Origin: Ceratopteris richardii
Taxonomy: Eukaryota > Streptophyta > Polypodiopsida > Polypodiales > Pteridaceae
Reading direction: 5' to 3'
Assembly (NCBI GenBank): GCA_020310875.1
Contig: CM035414.1
Coordinates: 191,968,435 to 192,032,434 of the forward strand
DNA: 64,000 bases
Part shown: piece after piece, positions 13,201-24,026 of the stretch
How the letters are laid out: every line of letters starts with the position of its first letter
Numbering within the stretch: position 1 is the stretch's first letter
The notes under the pieces: model-generated
Told to the model about the DNA's origin: nothing
The model's input: the letters and a program-made list of their open reading frames with translations, nothing else
The model's database searches: none
Translations under genes and position numbers: made by a program

Positions 13201-13463
13201 GCTTCTCGAGAAGGCAACTCCTGCATTACAAAGTGCTGCACATTGGGATGGAGGTTGGGCTGACTGCCCCCCAAGGGGATTGTGTTGCTTAGCATTGCCA
13301 AGTTGAAGACTTGAAGATTGACGACTTGCAGATTCGAAGCTTTGTAGACGTGCAAATTTTAGACTTGAACAGCTACATATTTGAAGAGTTGAAGGCTCAA
13401 ACTTGCACCAGTTCAGCAATGTATGCTTCTCCTATCTTAGCTTTGTCGAGGAAGACAAAGTCT
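10261..13463. other. Unassigned region replacing the expected Gy-B RT
   Basis: The reverse transcriptase expected between Gy-B protease (14880) and integrase (10260) is not recognisable here. Short frames (for example 11326-11595 and 11895-12290, plus strand) show no known domain. The right edge meets a polypurine tract and LTR candidate on the plus strand, so part of this region may be the decayed body of a plus-strand element inserted into Gy-B (inference). Confidence 0.4.
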
Positions 13464-14200
13464 AGGGGGAGGAGAGTGTTGGGTTATAAGGGTTGCCCAC
13501 AATTTCTCTTATGTAATGGCACCCTCTAGTACTCACAAAAATGCCCTTTTCTTGTATTTAGGAGTTGTGTCCATATGAAGTACACTCTCCTAAGGCCCTT
13601 TTTTATATTTCCCCTAAGCTATGGTTATGAAGTCTTCTCAATGAAAGGCCTTTTTTGCACACATACAAAATCCCACATAGAGAATTTCCACACCCTTATT
13701 TGTCTTGAAGTGGGTGGTTGGAAGGAATATTTGCAAAGATCTAGAGAGATATGAGCACATGTTGCCTTTTTTACTTTTCCAAAGGAGCACATGGGGAATT
13801 GTGCTTAGCCTATAAATAGAGGCTCATTTCTTGTAAAGAGGAGCTTTTTTGTCGATGTGCTCTCATGTATAGATCCTTTGAATTGAAGAACTCTCTTTTC
13901 TCTTAAGGCTTTGTGCATATATGTATTCAGTCTTAGAGTGTGAGAGAGTGAGGTGTGTGTGCATGCTAGCATTTCCTATATGTGTAAGTAGAGTGTTGCA
14001 ACTTTCTTGTATTTTACATATGTGACTAGGATCCTTGACTCCCATATCTCCATGTTTTCAAGCATGTGGCATAGCTGCGGGCTGATGGCCAATGGCTTGA
14101 ACATGATGGAGGTTGGGGTGGATGAAAGGAGAGTCCTTGAGCCTTCCTTCTTGCTTCCATGCAAGGTGGTGTGGGTCTAGGCTCCCCAAGGGCATACTAC
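13464..14200 (+). repeat. Candidate plus-strand LTR with polypurine tract
   Basis: Purine tract aggggga-ggagag (13464-13476) abuts tgttgggttataagg at 13477, the usual PPT/LTR junction of a 3' LTR. A TATA box (tataaata) follows about 335 bp in. The right end near 14200 is a guess, and no second copy of the LTR was found in the window. It separates Gy-B protease from Gy-B integrase, consistent with a later insertion. Confidence 0.45.
13811..13819 (+). promoter_or_regulatory. TATA box in LTR candidate
   Basis: tataaatag followed by aggctc. It has a good plant TATA form and a position consistent with an LTR promoter. Confidence 0.5.
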
Positions 14201-14879
14201 AACAACACGAACAATGAACCCACTTTAATTAGGTGATCTAATTCAAGTTTAATCTTTTCTATAAATTTGAGACTCATTCTATACCAATACTGCATCATCA
14301 AAGTTGCATCTCATTTTAGTAAAATTCTCTGATGCTATAATTTAAGATCTAAACCTTTCGTGTTGTGTAAGTCCATGCGAACACACCTTTATAGCTCTTT
14401 AACAATGCAATTAAGGCCATCCAGAATTCCGAAGCAAGCTCCACACAAATTCTCACTAGTTCGGTTCTTTTGGTGTGCCCAAATTCACTAGTTCGAGCAA
14501 ATCTTCTTTGACTCTTATCTTTTCGAGCTCCATTGGTTCCAAAAGTTCCGTACGAATCGAGGCTTCCATGCCAGTGTGTACAGAGTTGATCATTGGCTCG
14601 ATATCAACTACTCCAAATTAAATCATGGTTAGCTTTGAGAAATTGTTGCTCTTCATCCTCCTCCAATTCGTCCAGCAAGTGTGGTGGTTCTGCTAAAACC
14701 GGTTTATTCTCTAGAGGGCAATATTGCTCATTCTGTAGCTGGAACAAACATTTCCTATGTCCCTTCCTTTTTCCCAACCAAGGTCTTCATAGTAATAAAT
14801 TATAGCCCAAATTATTTCCTTTCAGCGCAAGCACCACAAAGGTAATGGGAAATACAATGTGGGAAATTACTATTGGAAT

Positions 14880-15209
14880 GCCTTGAATAAGTCCCACTTG
14901 CTACACTAGTGATTGGTTGGCCTTTCACACAAAGAATGGAGGTGGTTCGATGCTACTCCAACCCAGGTGCCTACAAGTATTCGTAGAAGCAATGTTGATG
15001 CCAGATCCACCATCAATCAAAACTTTTGTGCTAGCCTTGTTTTGGTACCATATACTAATAGTAGGGACTGCATAGTCCACTACCTTATCTGGGACATCTC
15101 TGACCATGCTGACTGTGGCTTCTAGAATTGAGTCCGAAGAATGTTTGTTTTGCAAATTCTTGAATAACGTTTCTTTGAAGACTGAAACTAGCTCCAGCAA
15201 GGAACCCAA
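14880..15209 (-). pseudogene. Gy-B retropepsin (aspartic protease) relic
   Basis: The minus-strand frame contains KVLIDGGSGINIAST followed by CRHLGW. This is a Ty3/gypsy protease with the D-G-G-S-G form of the catalytic loop, and it is open for about 94 codons. The retropepsin would cleave the Gag-Pol polyprotein. Decayed sequence to the left (14210-14880) fits the protease-RT linker but is full of stops. Its gag lies to the right at 15640-16615. Confidence 0.75.
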
Positions 15210-15639
15210 GGGTATTTGAATCTATGAATTATGTAATAAGTATGTAATAAGTGTCTGGATGTACCTTCCTCAAACACTACCGAATTTGTGACATTTTGGT
15301 TCTATTCTTCGACTAATGTGTGCTTCTATAATTCGATACTAGGCCCTTGGCCATTGGAACTTAACTTCTGAATATCAAAAACTACAAACTCGGCTAAGTG
15401 GTCCGAGCTTTCTCCTTCTTGCACAGCTACTCCATCCTCCTAAACTGGTACACTTTTATTAACTTCCGGAATGGGTTTGGGGTCAACATAGTATGATGGA
15501 TATTCCTTAACCCATTGGATTGCTTTCTTCAATTGTTACTTCTGCTCCGTTGGCGAGTAGTGCTCGAGTTGTCACCTATTCTAGTATTCTTGCTGAGATT
15601 TCGTAATAAGCATTGGTAAAGGTTCTACATATTCCAAGG

Positions 15640-16615
15640 TCATGACATTTTCCATCACTACTTTAAGTTTAGCTTCTTATTTTCTTTGATCATACTTCTT
15701 AGCTTCTTCACATTCAAATCTTCTATGTCCATACTACAAACAGATATGGCATTGAATTGGTTGATTCCCAAAATTTCTAGATCCTGCTTGCCGAAAATTG
15801 TGACCTCGTCCGTAATCCTGATAATTAGGTCGATAAAATCTATGCTGATCCTAAAACTACCTGGAGCCAAAAAAATGAGACTGTCTGGATACTCTCTTGA
15901 ATCTCCATCCATGGTCTGGATTGGACAGGGGGTTTATAACCTACAGCATTGCCCTAAACCCTAAACCCTAAACCTTAAACCCTAAGCCCGAAACCCTAAA
16001 CCCTTGTACCAATACAACTAGTGTATTCTTGGTGTTGAATCTGCATTCTTCAAAAATATGATTGTTGAGCACACAATCTGCAATAATGTGGCCTACATTT
16101 TGACATCGTAGACAGTATAGTTATTGCACTGGATTCACACTTTTCTTTGTGACAGGGCTCCTTTTTTTGAAACCCAAACCAACTAATTGTATCTTTCTAT
16201 CCACCCATTTTGCTAAATCAATTATCTAGTCCAATGTTCAGGCTTTTTCTAATGTATACATGTAGATTTTTTCATTTATGGTTGGCTGCAATCTATCCAC
16301 AAAAAATTCTTGCAGTAATTCTTTAGAACGACACCCATCATCTGGGAGATGCCTCATTGTGGATCTCAAATCTAAAGCATATTGCTCCATCATACCCTTC
16401 TGCATCATATACAGTAAGGTTGCATACAGTTCCAGCACACTTTGGAAGTCTAGAATCTTTCCAAGAAAGCCTCTTTTAACTCATTGTACTTCAAAAAATG
16501 ATCTAGAGGATGTTCAGTTAGCCATTTTACCGCATCTCCATCAAGAGTGCCTTGAAATACCTATAATTTGTGATCCTCATCTTGCAGCAGTATATGGTTG
16601 CAGGTTGTCACTCTA
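15640..16615 (-). pseudogene. Gy-B gag relic with two zinc knuckles
   Basis: Minus-strand blocks read GTLDGDAVKWLTEHP (about 16560-16515), then an open segment at 16238-16438 containing LDLRSTMRHLPDDG and FFVDRLQPTINEKIY, typical of retrotransposon Gag. Two CX2CX4HX4C zinc knuckles follow: CLRCQNVGHIIADC near 16075-16120 and CHICL-stop-YGHRRFEC near 15700-15745. Gag forms the virus-like particle and its knuckles bind genomic RNA. Stops and frame changes make it dead. The right end (16615) is cut by insertion of Gy-A; the five bases caggt (16611-16615) would be the left copy of that TSD. Confidence 0.75.
15952..16004. repeat. Interstitial telomere-like repeat (CCCTAAA)n
   Basis: Seven consecutive in-phase heptamers plus a partial one. 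Four are exactly CCCTAAA and three carry one substitution each (ccttaaa, ccctaag, cccgaaa). CCCTAAA is the canonical plant telomere unit. The array lies inside the Gy-B gag relic between the two zinc-knuckle positions. Confidence 0.9.
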
Positions 16616-17228
16616 GCACAATGGAAAGTACCAACGTGAGGAGATTCACCTCATAAATGTCAATCCGCAGAGATGTGAGGACCATTATGAAGGAGCAAGT
16701 GATGGCACAAGTGTGTGAGTGAAAGCACACAAGCATGCACACACATACACACACATGTGCACAAAGTAAGAGCAAAGAGTGGAACAATGGAAGATCTTCG
16801 ATTACAAAAGAACTCTCTTACAAAGTTCAAATCTACAACAAGATAACCTCAAAAATGATCTCTCTAGCTCTTTTTATAGTTTTTTTGAGTGGTTTTGGCC
16901 CAGTCCAGACCTAGTGTCCAGCCTAGTTAAAAATTAGGTGCCACGGCTTATTTGAGGGCTCAAACAGAGTCTAAAAATTATGAAATTTGGTAGGGTGATA
17001 CTTCTAATACTCCTCAAGCTTGAGAACTCCTCGACTTGAACAAAATGGAGTTGGAAAAAGTAAAATGCTAATTACAATTTTTTTTAGTGATGAAAATCCC
17101 TATTTTTATAGGGATGTCTTCTTGAAATTTGACATGTGCTTCTTCGAGCTCCCTACATGCTCGTTCTTCTTGTGTGTCCACATTTTTGATGTGCTTCCAC
17201 TCCTCGTGCATGACATTGAGCTTCAAGG
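16616..17228 (-). repeat. Gy-A 3' LTR (outermost host gypsy)
   Basis: 613-bp LTR reading tgtcactctagcacaatgg on the plus strand. It is homologous along its length to the Gy-2 LTRs (26997-27622 and 38968-39576). Its right end reads cttcaagg instead of cttcaaca and is followed by a pyrimidine-rich PPT complement at 17229-17245. It contains the family's (CA)n patch at about 16735-16760 and a TATA box complement (tttttatag) near 16880. Confidence 0.9.
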
Positions 17229-17339
17229 CTCCCCGCCCTCTTGAGTCTCTCATCCCTAACAGACCCTTGTTGGAGTGGTTGTTCCATGTAGTACTTTGAG
17301 AGATAGTGTCCTTCATGTATCAACAAAAATGGTCCATCT
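17229..17339 (-). other. Gy-A polypurine tract and last internal bases
   Basis: ctccccgccctcttgag is the complement of a polypurine tract. The following bases match the same position in Gy-2 (27640 onward). The sequence stops at catct (17335-17339), the left TSD of Co-1, and resumes at 58446 beyond Co-1. Confidence 0.85.
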
Positions 17340-17496
17340 TGTTGGTGCAATTTACCCAAGCCTACATGCTCGATATGCTTGATATTATGATCATTTGCAA
17401 GTCACATGTGTAGTCATGTGAACACCTCTTGTAAAAGAGTTCATTTTTATCTCTTGTAATTGAAAAAAGAAAAAGGAAAAGGATAGCTTACCTCAT
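17340..17496 (+). repeat. Co-1 5' LTR, first 157 bp
   Basis: Matches the start of the 3' LTR at 57400 with about 5 differences in 157 bp by eye. It is cut at ctcat (17492-17496), the target site where Gy-1 entered. Confidence 0.9.
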
Positions 17497-18181
17497 TGTT
17501 GGAACTAAAGGACTCACTAGGCAAGGAAGCTTAAGAAGGGAGTCAGAGAGAAGAGAAAGTACAAGCAGACAGAGCAGTCAACAACGATCTGGCAAGTAGG
17601 CCATCTAAATTTTTCAGACATCAAGGAGTGGAGCACACAAGAAGAAAGAGCAAGTAGGAAGCTCAAAGATGTGTACGACAAATCAACAGAGAAAATCCCT
17701 ACACAAATAGTGATTTTAATCACTAAAAACCATTGTAAATACCATTTCGTATTTTTGTAGCTCCATTTTGTGCAAGCCAAGGAGTCCTTGAGCTTGAGGA
17801 GCCTTAGAAGCAATTTTCATAATTTTTAGATCTCGTTTGAGCCCTCAAAAGAGCCCTGGAACCTAATTTTTAACTAGGCCGGACACTAGGTCTGGACAGG
17901 GCCAAAGCTAGTCAAAAACTATAAAAGGAGCTAGAGAGCTCATTTTTGAGGTTAGATTGTAATTGAAATGAACTTGTAAGAGCTTCTTGAAAGTGATCTA
18001 AGAACTCCATTGCTTCTCACTCTTTGTTTTGCTGTGTGTGCGCGTGTGTGTGTGTATGTGTGTGCATGTTTGTGTGCTTCTCACCCACGCACTTGTGCCT
18101 CCACTTGCTCGAGGTCTTCATACCATCCTCACGTCTTCCCGGATTGACATTAAAGGAGGTGCTACTCCTCACTGAGCTACA
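17497..18181 (+). repeat. Gy-1 5' LTR
   Basis: 685-bp LTR, homologous in reverse complement to the Gy-A and Gy-2 LTRs but clearly diverged. Starts tgttggaac and ends gagctaca, followed by the PBS. A (TG)n patch lies at 18033-18075, at the same place as the (CA)n patch of the reverse-oriented copies. Confidence 0.9.
17919..17928 (+). promoter_or_regulatory. TATA box of Gy-1 LTR
   Basis: ctataaaagg, conserved at the equivalent position in the Gy-2 LTRs (complement near 27264-27274 and 39235-39244). Probable LTR promoter, directing plus-strand transcription. Confidence 0.7.
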
Positions 18182-18189
18182 CCAAATTT

Positions 18190-18207
18190 TGGCGTCGTTG
18201 TCGGGGA
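18190..18207 (+). promoter_or_regulatory. Gy-1 primer-binding site (tRNA-Asp type)
   Basis: tggcgtcgttgtcgggga starts 8 bases after the LTR. It differs by two C-to-T changes from the tRNA-Asp-type PBS of plant Athila/Tat elements (TGGCGCCGTTGCCGGGGA, from memory). Confidence 0.8.
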
Positions 18208-20026
18208 TCGAGCTTTGAGGACGAGCGTGTGATGGTAAGACGTAGATTTGAGACGTTGGCGTTGTAGGTAATCTCTTTACTTTTCTTATTTTTCGTTTTC
18301 TTACCTCACCACCATCATCACCATCATCATCATCACCATATCCGATCTCCATCTCCATCATAGCGAAAAAATTTCAGTTTTTTGCTTATACCACCTTCTC
18401 CACCTCATTTCCCTCATTCCACTTGTGAGAGAGAGCGAGAGAGCGATATTGTGTGCGTTGTTTTTGCATGCTTTTTGAGCTTTCTTGCAGGTTCCAGCAG
18501 CATCATCCCCTCTAGCACGTTGCACAGGTACGGAATACTCAGAAACTGTCTCGCAGTCGCCAGCCTCTGTCGATCGCGATTGACAGAAAATTTTATCTAT
18601 TGGTAAAACTAAGTACACCACTAGGACAAGCACAAAGAGCACATTCCAAATCACTAAACAAAATTGAAAAATTCCGTGTTTCTCTATCAATCGCGATCGA
18701 CACCATCGATCGCGATCGACAGCCACGATCGACAGGCCCTGTCAATCGCGACCGACAGACCCCACGACCGACTGACTGCCACGTAGGACCCTGTCAATCG
18801 CGACCGACAGACCTTGTCAATCGCGACCGACAGACCCTGTCAATCGCGATTGACACCGTTGATCGCGACCGACTGAAATTCAACGATTGATTGACTTTTT
18901 CGCGTAGCCACGTGTCCATCGCGACGGACACATCCCCGATCGACTAAATTCACGGCGAAAAACCCGGAAAAAGTGTCGATCGCGATTGACACCATCGATC
19001 GCGATTGACAGAACTCACGACCGACTCTGTCGATCGTGATTGACACTGTCAATCGCGACTGACATGTCGATCGAGACCGACAGGCCCCGACGGACACCTC
19101 TATCAATCGCGATTGACAGACCTGTCGATCGCGATTGACAGGCTTTCCGGCCAAAAAATTAGGGTTTTTATTCTAAGCCTTGGGGATAGTTTTTGGGCAT
19201 ATTGGTCTAGCAATTAGTGATTTGTGAGGTCCCTACACATGTATTTTTGAGAAAAATCCTGTGACCTGTTAGCCTGTTTGAACCCTGTTTTAGCACCAAA
19301 ACCCTGAACTGACATAACTTTCTCATACGAAATCCAATTGCTTGGATTCTTGTTTTGTTGGAAAGCTCGTGAGGAGTACAACCAAATTAGATAGGGTATT
19401 TTGAAGGGTAATTAGATAGGGTATTTTGAAGTTGACCATCCCCCGGGGTAGGAAAGCTGAAGGGTCCTTGGGATTGTTTTCCATAAAGGCAAAGGGGATT
19501 TGGCCTGTGAATTACATGCATGAAAGTGACCTGTCTGTCATTTAAATTTAAGTCTTGAGCTAATTTTGGGACTTTTACAGGTCCATTGAGAGCAATTGAG
19601 AGCATACAAAGCAAGGGTTTCTTTGCAAGCTTGAGACTCGGGTTCTTGAGCATCATAAAGCAAGGGATCAACAAGAAAGGTCGGAATACTCTCAACTCCC
19701 TCTGTCAATTCCTAGCTTAGGCTAAGAACGACTAGTGATAGGAGTAGGCCAGGACGGCGATAGGCATCAATCAAGTTGAAGACTACCTATGCACTCAAAG
19801 TTCAAGATTAAACATAATCTCTTCGTGATGCGATAATCTTAAAGGAAAGAATCTAACGAGGAACAATCAACTTACAGTGCGGAAACACACTCAAGTATAC
19901 TTGACGACGTGATATCAGACAAAATTATAAACGCTGTAATCCACTAAAAAAGAATCAAGTAATTGATACAAAAGAACTCAGCAACGAGGTTGTACTTGGG
20001 CAAATTTGGGCTATTCAATTAGGCTT
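18208..20026 (+). other. Gy-1 5' leader (untranslated)
   Basis: About 1.8 kb between PBS and the first Gag codon. It carries CA/TC-rich patches (18300-18360), an A/G-rich patch, and then the palindromic minisatellite (18565-19142). The remainder (19150-20026) has no feature beyond similarity to the Gy-2 leader near 37560-37800. No intron or upstream ORF is supported. Confidence 0.7.
18565..19142. repeat. Leader minisatellite with TCGCGA palindrome core (Gy-1)
   Basis: Irregular tandem copies of a roughly 20-bp unit such as tgtcaatcgcgaccgacaga or gtcgatcgcgattgaca. Roughly a dozen TCGCGA cores are flanked by GTC...GAC arms, so most units are short inverted repeats. Units vary in spacing and are separated by unique bases. 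Confidence 0.85.
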
Positions 20027-21953
20027 ATGAACCTTAGATCAGGGTGACATCTAGGGAGAGATAGACAAAGTCTTAGGTCTTCAGAGGCTAGTGTCAACCA
20101 CACTGCTAGGTCTTGGGCCCAGCAGTTGAGCCACCACTCATACTACCCTAGCTCTGAGACTAGTGAATATGTCTCAAGGTATGGAGAGACCTACAGGAAG
20201 TTCTGGGGTGCCATACTTGCACAGGGTAGAAGGCCCATACAAGACGCAGCTGGAATACCTTAGGACCAACCGATTAGGTGCTAGCATCTATGAGGATGGT
20301 CTAGGAAGATCCGTGGTCCAGATTAAAAACCCTGACCAATCCATAGGACTAGAGCGCCCAGCTGTCAAGTTCGAAAACGGAGCATACTTAGACAAGGAAG
20401 GGACAATATATGTAGTCACCAGTCACCCAGATAGGACAGATGAAGTCGGGAATGTAGTCCTAGAATCGGACATAGATGACCTAGAACAAGGGAACGTAGG
20501 AGGGGAGCCCAGGACCCCTCGAGGGAAATCTGTTCTTACTAGAATCCTCACACCGGAGTGGGTTCCCCAAGACAACAAGAGCATAGATCTGCTTCTGAAC
20601 CGAGAGACTGACAAAGCCTTTTGGAGGTATAAATCTGATCGGCCAATTGATATAGGAACAATCATGATCTATGAGTTTAAGGATCCTGATAGCCCAGGCA
20701 GGGTGACCTACTTGGATCACGCTTCAGAGAGGATCTTTGTGGTTACAGAACATGATAGACATGCTTACACTTGGAAGGGTGAATTCGTTTTCCCCCAACC
20801 AAGATCGAATGTATCCTATGGTCACCCTGGAGCTGGAACATCCCAAGCTCATGGAATTCAAAGAGACAGAAGTAGAGATAGACCAGAAGTAAGCTTTGCC
20901 AACCCAGGGGGCAGAGAAACAACAAGAATGGAAACAAATAGAGTAGAACCTGAGATACTTAGAGCTCACAGGAATCAAAGAAATGCGGATGAGTTCCCTC
21001 TACCACGACTTAGAGAGCACACAAGGACTTTGAGACCGACTCAGCTAGTTAAGTCCATGAAGAACTACTTCGATGGCACTGGAGATCCATACGATCATGT
21101 GGCTGAGTTTAGGCAAGTCTTGAGAGCTGAACAAGTGGAGGATCTATTCACGCAGTACAATGCCTTTGGTCTAACCCTTAGGAACACTGCCCTGACATGG
21201 TTTCAGCCACTAAACGAGAGGCAGTTCAGGAGCATAGACCAACTCCTAGAGGCTTTCATTATTGAATTCTCTAAGAGTGGCATAAGACATAATACCTCCT
21301 CGCTGATTCACAGCTTCAAGCAAACCCCTCAAGAGACCGTGAGACTTGCAGGAAGAAGATTTAGGCAATATCTTGAAAGATGCCCTGATTTGGAGCTACC
21401 CACACCAGCTAAGCAAGTGGCTCTATTCTTGGACGGATTGCTAAGTACCAAATTGAGGTCATATGTGTACTTGAAGGACCCTAGGACCATAGAAGAGTGT
21501 GTACGCATGTGCATTGACATTGAGGATAACCTAGGGGAGGAGTTAGAGCTTTCCAAGATATACAAAGATTCAAATAGTGCCTCTAGCCTCTCTTCCACGC
21601 AATCCACATCAATTGAGGAACTTCCAGAGAAAGTAGCTCAGAAATTAGGTGTCACTAGCAAACATATTCCAAGGTTTGCCCTTGTGAAAAGATGCTATAC
21701 TTGTGGTGGCGACCACATGGCGAATGTATGCCCTATTATGGCTCAACCCCAAGTAAATTCTAGTAGGCAGTACTGCACCATAGAACGGAGGTACACCAAT
21801 CACACCGTGCAAGATTGCCCATACAACAAGCAAGCAGTTAGGCAAACCTACCCTCAGACATACCCTCAACAAGGAAGATATCAGAACCAATATCCACCAC
21901 AGCAGTATGCTAGGCCTCAACAAACCTACCAACCACAATATCAAGCCCAGTAA
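20027..21953 (+). pseudogene. gag: Gy-1 gag
   Basis: The Gag open frame runs from 20169 (ATG) to a stop at 21951. By comparison with Gy-2 the true start is ATG 20027 (MNLRSG), but that N-terminal part has a stop at 20045 and a frame change before 20163. Blocks: a conserved N-terminal domain (EGPYKTQLEYLRTN, IYEDGL), a capsid-like core (YFDGTGDPYDHVAEF, then AFGLTL and LTWFQPL, about residues 298-345), and a zinc knuckle CYTCGGDHMANVC near residue 508 with CX2CX3HX4C spacing. A Tat-type YC...NHT.QDC motif and a Q/Y/P-rich tail follow. The end is a premature TAA; the same frame continues to the right, and Gy-2 has no stop at that place. Confidence 0.88.
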
Positions 21954-24026
21954 AGGCCTCAGCCTGTGTTAGCCCAACAACCTCCAGCTCCATCCAACGT
22001 GATCCCTGTAAAGTATGCCGCTGTAGAAGAAAACCTGAATAGAGCTATAGTCCCCGTAACACCATTGCTTTCAGAAAGTGATCCAAGTGACCATAGCTTT
22101 GATTCTACACATGTCGATAGTCCCCATGCTTACTACATGCAATCTCCTGAACATGGTGAGTCCTACTATAGTGAAGAGCCAAATGAACCCAGTTGGGAAC
22201 CGGAGTACACCAATGTAATGTATACAAACCCTAACTCAAGACCCCAACCTAGGCAGGTAAGACCTCCATTCCCAAGAGGACCGTGCTACAGATGTCAGGG
22301 AGATCACCTTATTCGTGATTGTCCCTTACCTCCACCTATGCAACCCCAGTCAGTAACAATTCAAGGATTTTGCCAAGAGTGTGGAAAGGAGCATCTCTTA
22401 CGAGACTGCCCTAAGAATCCTAATAATATGCCAAAAATCACTCCTATTAATGTTATTGGGTTAGTTGTAGACTCCACAGGGAGTGTGACTTCCACTGCAC
22501 CAGTACAAGTAATCACTAGAGCCCAAGCCTTGCAACAGAACCAAAGCGTAGGCCAGGAAAAGAGCCCAGATGTTAGTGAAACGGAGAGCATGACAAAGAA
22601 GAGGACTAGAGCTTGGAGAGATAGTCGTGAAAGAATGAAAAGACAATGGGCAAAAAAGATGAGTGAACTCGAGGAAAGCCTGAGAGAAACAAAGGCCAGG
22701 ATAACTGAACTCACAGCTCAAACTCCCTCTCACACTGCCCCACCTCCATCACCTCCACCATTCCCAACTCCATCCGAACCGCCACCTTCCAACCCGCCTC
22801 ACCTAAACCCACCACCCCCAAGAGTAGGATCAGTCCTAGCAGATCCCACTCCCGAGGACCTTAATATGATGCTTAAAGCATATCAGGCCAGAATCCAAGA
22901 AGGGCCAAACGTAACTGATCATGAAAAGTGTTACCCTAGAGCAGAACTAGAGCTAGAACGAACCAAAATTTGTGCTAAGATGGTGGAATTGGCTCAAACC
23001 ATGTTTGAAGCCAGTCGCCTATTTAACATCTCTAGTTCGGCGAAGACACAGTTGCACTTTGATGGACTGTTAGAAAGAATAGAGAAGTTGATTGCACAAT
23101 CAGAAAAGGAACCCGCCTCTCAACATAAGGACAGGGCAAGTGAAAGAGTGAGCATTCGTGCCCAGGAAGCCTATGTGCCTGAAGCCTATGTGCCTAACTC
23201 TACGGAGCCAGACACATCATCTTCTATGAATCGATTCACACCAGAATTCCTACGAGAGATTCAAGAAGACAAATGGGCTAAAGAAAGTGAAGTCCCTCCT
23301 CCCATTGAACTTGTGGATGACGCACATGACCAATTCCCACAAGACATCCCATCCATTTATGAGGAGCAGGAGAGCACCCACTCTCAGGAAAAATTAGACT
23401 TTGAGTCTAACTCTCTACAAGAATTACCCCACTTCACAGGCCCATGGGAAGCTAAGTCTACTTGTATGAGAGCACCCATGGTCATGGTACAAAATGAGGA
23501 CTCAGTCATACCTAGGAACACAGAGGTAGTGAAAAACACTAAAGTACAATGCAATCTCAAGTTAGAAGAGCTACTCAAGGTTAGACCTGAATTATGGAAA
23601 CATGTCGCCAAACAAGTACCAGCGATAGTGAAACCTCATTCCCAGGTAGGATCACATAGGACAGTGCCAGAGATACCCTTGGATAAGCTAGGAGATATGT
23701 GTGAAGGTGAAGAAGGGAACACATATCTTCCCATTACCTACCAGGAGTACACCACCAAGGCAATTTTGGACTCAGGTGCAGGAGTTGCAATTGCCACCAC
23801 TTCCCTATGGAAGCGTTGGGGCAAGCCAGCACTCAGGCCAACGAGAATGAAATTGCAGATGGCCGATGGTCATATTGAGAGGCCCTTAGGATTGCTAGAA
23901 GGAATAACTCTCACCACCTGTGGTGTCGAGTTCGAGCATACCTTTGCTATATGTGATTTTAGCAAGAACCATGCCTATGAAATGATCTTGGGACGACCCT
24001 TTATGCGACAGTTGCAAGTGGTATAG
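21954..24026 (+). pseudogene. pro: Gy-1 Gag C-terminal part and first protease
   Basis: Continues gag in the same frame after the premature stop. Two more zinc knuckles (CYRCQGDHLIRDC and CQECGKEHLLRDC, both CX2CX3HX4C) lie at about 22280-22410. They are followed by a charged helix (22570-22700), a proline-rich linker, and a retropepsin with catalytic loop ILDSGAGVAIATT (Asp codon 23769-23771) and a C-terminal MILGRPFMRQ strand. The protease matures the polyprotein. The segment ends in an in-frame TAG at 24024 where Gy-2 has a sense codon (C-to-T change). Confidence 0.88.

Noticed and set aside
18565..19142. CRISPR-like array
   Set aside because: Units vary in sequence and spacing, lie in a plant retrotransposon leader, and no cas genes occur.
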